Below, one piece after another: positions 5,052 to 5,073 of a DNA stretch of 5,073 nucleotides; position 1 is the stretch's first letter, and each line of letters starts with the position of its first letter. Origin of the DNA: DASUPK01 sp036520315 (lineage in GTDB: Bacteria; Actinomycetota; Thermoleophilia; Solirubrobacterales; 70-9); NCBI GenBank assembly GCA_036520315.1, contig DATDJZ010000160.1:1-5073 (forward strand), given 5' to 3'. The notes under the pieces are model-generated. The model was not told the DNA's origin and did not search any database. It worked only from the letters and a program-made list of their open reading frames with translations. The translations under genes and the position numbers were made by a program.

Positions 5052-5073
5052 CTCGGCAGCAGTCGGGGCACGC

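Overview
The window is 5,073 bases of high-GC DNA that reads as chromosomal sequence from an actinobacterium. The evidence is GC-rich third codon positions, TANNNT -10 elements placed about one turn upstream of GTG starts (leaderless genes), an initiator-tRNA 3' end in ...CCCCGCTA, DrrAB/NatA-type and DesK/NarL-type proteins, and a SnoaL-class ECF sigma factor. A Solirubrobacterales/Thermoleophilia-like lineage is a guess, not shown.

Layout. All large genes lie on the minus strand and are read from right to left: a DesK-like sensor kinase (3560-4726) and its NarL/LuxR-type response regulator (2886-3563), overlapping by ATGA; an ECF sigma factor (2049-2789) whose C-terminal SnoaL domain is cut short; and an ABC-2 exporter pair, ATPase (1021-1929) and permease (278-1024), again overlapping by ATGA. 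A 61-residue ORF (4866-5051) diverges on the plus strand with a strong ribosome-binding site. The left end (1-245) is a scrap zone: a fragment of a GH13 glycosidase, a strong hairpin terminator, and an initiator tRNA that keeps its acceptor, anticodon loop, T-arm and 3' end but has lost its D-arm and 5' anticodon strand.

How it may work. Kinase and regulator probably sense an envelope or drug-type signal and control the exporter; this pairing is common in actinobacteria. The main new observation is that the sequences upstream of the sigma factor and upstream of the exporter are copies of one 69-base module (50 of 69 positions identical, no gaps by hand alignment). Each carries a TAGCNT -10 element next to the start codon and a TCCG-N8-CGGA dyad centred about 65 bases upstream of the predicted transcription start. 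The sigma gene and the exporter are therefore probably co-regulated by one factor, most simply the adjacent response regulator or the sigma factor itself. I see no phage, transposase, CRISPR or clearly unknown multi-gene system. The novelty here is the duplicated promoter module and the broken tRNA.
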